NCBI GenBank assembly: GCA_938049075.1
Contig: CALICZ010000159.1
Coordinates: forward strand, 1 to 6,406
Reading direction: 5' to 3'
DNA: 6,406 nt
Source of the DNA: an uncultured Candidatus Saccharibacteria bacterium
GTDB taxonomy: Bacteria > Patescibacteriota > Saccharimonadia > Saccharimonadales > Saccharimonadaceae
The notes below the pieces were generated by a model. It saw only the letters and a program-made list of their open reading frames with translations. It did no database searches and was not told the DNA's origin. This document shows positions 6,167 to 6,406 of the stretch, piece by piece. Both the position numbers and the translations under genes were made by a program. The number at the start of each line of letters is the position of its first letter. Position 1 is the stretch's first letter.

Positions 6167-6206
6167 TCCTTTCTGTTATTTTCTAGCGTGTCTGCAGACC
6201 ATTATA
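6167..6206 (-). promoter_or_regulatory. Promoter, palindrome and Shine-Dalgarno of the small ORF
   Basis: On the minus strand a perfect TATAAT (6206 to 6201) is followed one base later by the perfect 10-bp palindrome GTCTGCAGAC (6190-6199). The predicted transcription start falls near its centre. The leader of about 39 nt ends with AAAGGA (6172 to 6167), 11 nt before ATG 6155. No good -35 is seen at 16-18 bp. The palindrome could be an operator for a dimeric repressor, or a chance restriction-type palindrome. Confidence 0.4.
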
Positions 6207-6285
6207 CCGCTAAATGTATGGAAAGAATGTCGTAAAAATAACAGAATAATAACATAGAGTGTTCAACTAATTTCCTTCGATCAAA

Positions 6286-6406
6286 GAACATAGCCCACCA
6301 ACCACGCTCAAACTGAACCGGATTAATTACTCAATCCGAGAGTGTATTAGAATGGCACTACGATCAGATCGAAGCACGAATTCAGTGAGCTATGTTCGGT
6401 GGGCTA
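6286..6406. other. Gene-free region with long ordered stem, possible structured RNA (continues past edge)
   Basis: No ORF of note lies here. Nested complementary segments are present. TAGCCCACC (6291-6299) pairs with GGTGGGCTA (6398-6406). After an internal loop, GCTCA-aa-CTGAA (6306-6317) pairs with TTCAGTGAGC (6381-6390) with a two-base bulge. Inside lies a hairpin at 6319-6338. Read on the minus strand that hairpin has an 8-bp stem including one G-U pair and closes with a GTAA (GNRA-type) tetraloop, which favours the minus strand as the RNA. A second mini-dyad CGATC-a-GATCG occurs at 6361-6371. I could not match it to tmRNA, RNase P RNA, SRP RNA, 5S rRNA or a tRNA. It may be a structured leader, a small RNA (a 6S-like rod is one idea) or a short inverted-repeat element. 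Confidence 0.35.

Noticed and set aside
5943..6257. 104-codon ORF on the plus strand opposite the small minus-strand ORF
   Set aside because: It has no promoter or ribosome-binding site in place and its sequence shows no motif; the minus-strand ORF has TATAAT, AAAGGA and the ATGA overlap with smpB.
6271..6300. tRNA- or tmRNA-like 3' end (TTCGATC loop followed by a CCCACCA end), perhaps a circularly permuted ssrA next to smpB
   Set aside because: TTCGATC resembles a T-loop and GGGCTA at 6401-6406 could pair as an acceptor strand, but no five-pair T-stem forms around the loop, the G53-C61 pair is missing and the distance to the acceptor is wrong by two bases.
6398..6406. Start of a 5S rRNA (GGTGGGCTA resembling GGTGGCTATAGC)
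   Set aside because: Only nine bases are visible, there is one extra G, and the same bases already pair with 6291-6299; not enough to support it.
6291..6406. Integron attC-like site (folded inverted repeat with extrahelical bases)
   Set aside because: The required GTTRRRY / RYYYAAC core ends are not present at the stem ends, and no integrase or cassette array is visible.
1..6406. CRISPR arrays, insertion sequences, tandem repeats
   Set aside because: No regularly spaced direct repeats, no transposase motifs and no target-site duplications were seen.

Overview
The window looks like chromosomal DNA of a small-genome bacterium, most likely Candidatus Saccharibacteria (TM7) or a close Candidate Phyla Radiation relative. 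This is inferred from the style of the SmpB protein, from genes separated by very short gaps, and from -10 promoter boxes that sit almost on top of start codons. TGA and TAG are both used as stops, so nothing suggests a recoded genetic code. No mobile element, CRISPR array, tRNA or rRNA is recognisable.

Layout, left to right. A 5'-complete exodeoxyribonuclease III (xth/ExoIII type) gene on the minus strand runs off the left edge. Behind its start lies a GT4-family glycosyltransferase (minus, 785-2035). A 64-bp divergent promoter region separates it from an alpha/beta hydrolase (plus, 2100-2942). A second alpha/beta hydrolase follows (plus, 3013-4016); its reading frame is broken at a run of seven G. 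Next comes a second GT4 glycosyltransferase (plus, 4043-5305), which ends at a strong, probably bidirectional hairpin terminator. Convergent to it is smpB (minus, 5437-5916), preceded by a small unrecognised ORF (minus, 5913-6155) that overlaps it by ATGA. The last ~120 bases hold no gene but can fold into a long, ordered stem that may be part of an RNA gene or leader and runs to the window edge.

How the parts may work together. The two glycosyltransferases are clearly paralogous: both share an ASYxFDNQP block and a YCD-E/D-R block in the donor-binding domain. Both resemble the PimB / alpha-glycosyl-diacylglycerol synthase branch of GT4. They enclose two serine-hydrolase-fold proteins, so a membrane-glycolipid or lipid-remodelling island is a reasonable inference, not a demonstrated function. 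ExoIII (base-excision repair) and SmpB (trans-translation) are housekeeping genes that frame the island.

Regulation. Five genes (exo, both glycosyltransferases, hydrolase 1, smpB) have a -10 hexamer only 6-11 nt from the ATG, predicting leaderless or nearly leaderless mRNAs. Four of these carry an extended TGC before the -10. The other two genes (hydrolase 2, the small ORF) have a real leader with an identical AAAGGATTAT element at identical distance from ATG, plus a dyad near the promoter.
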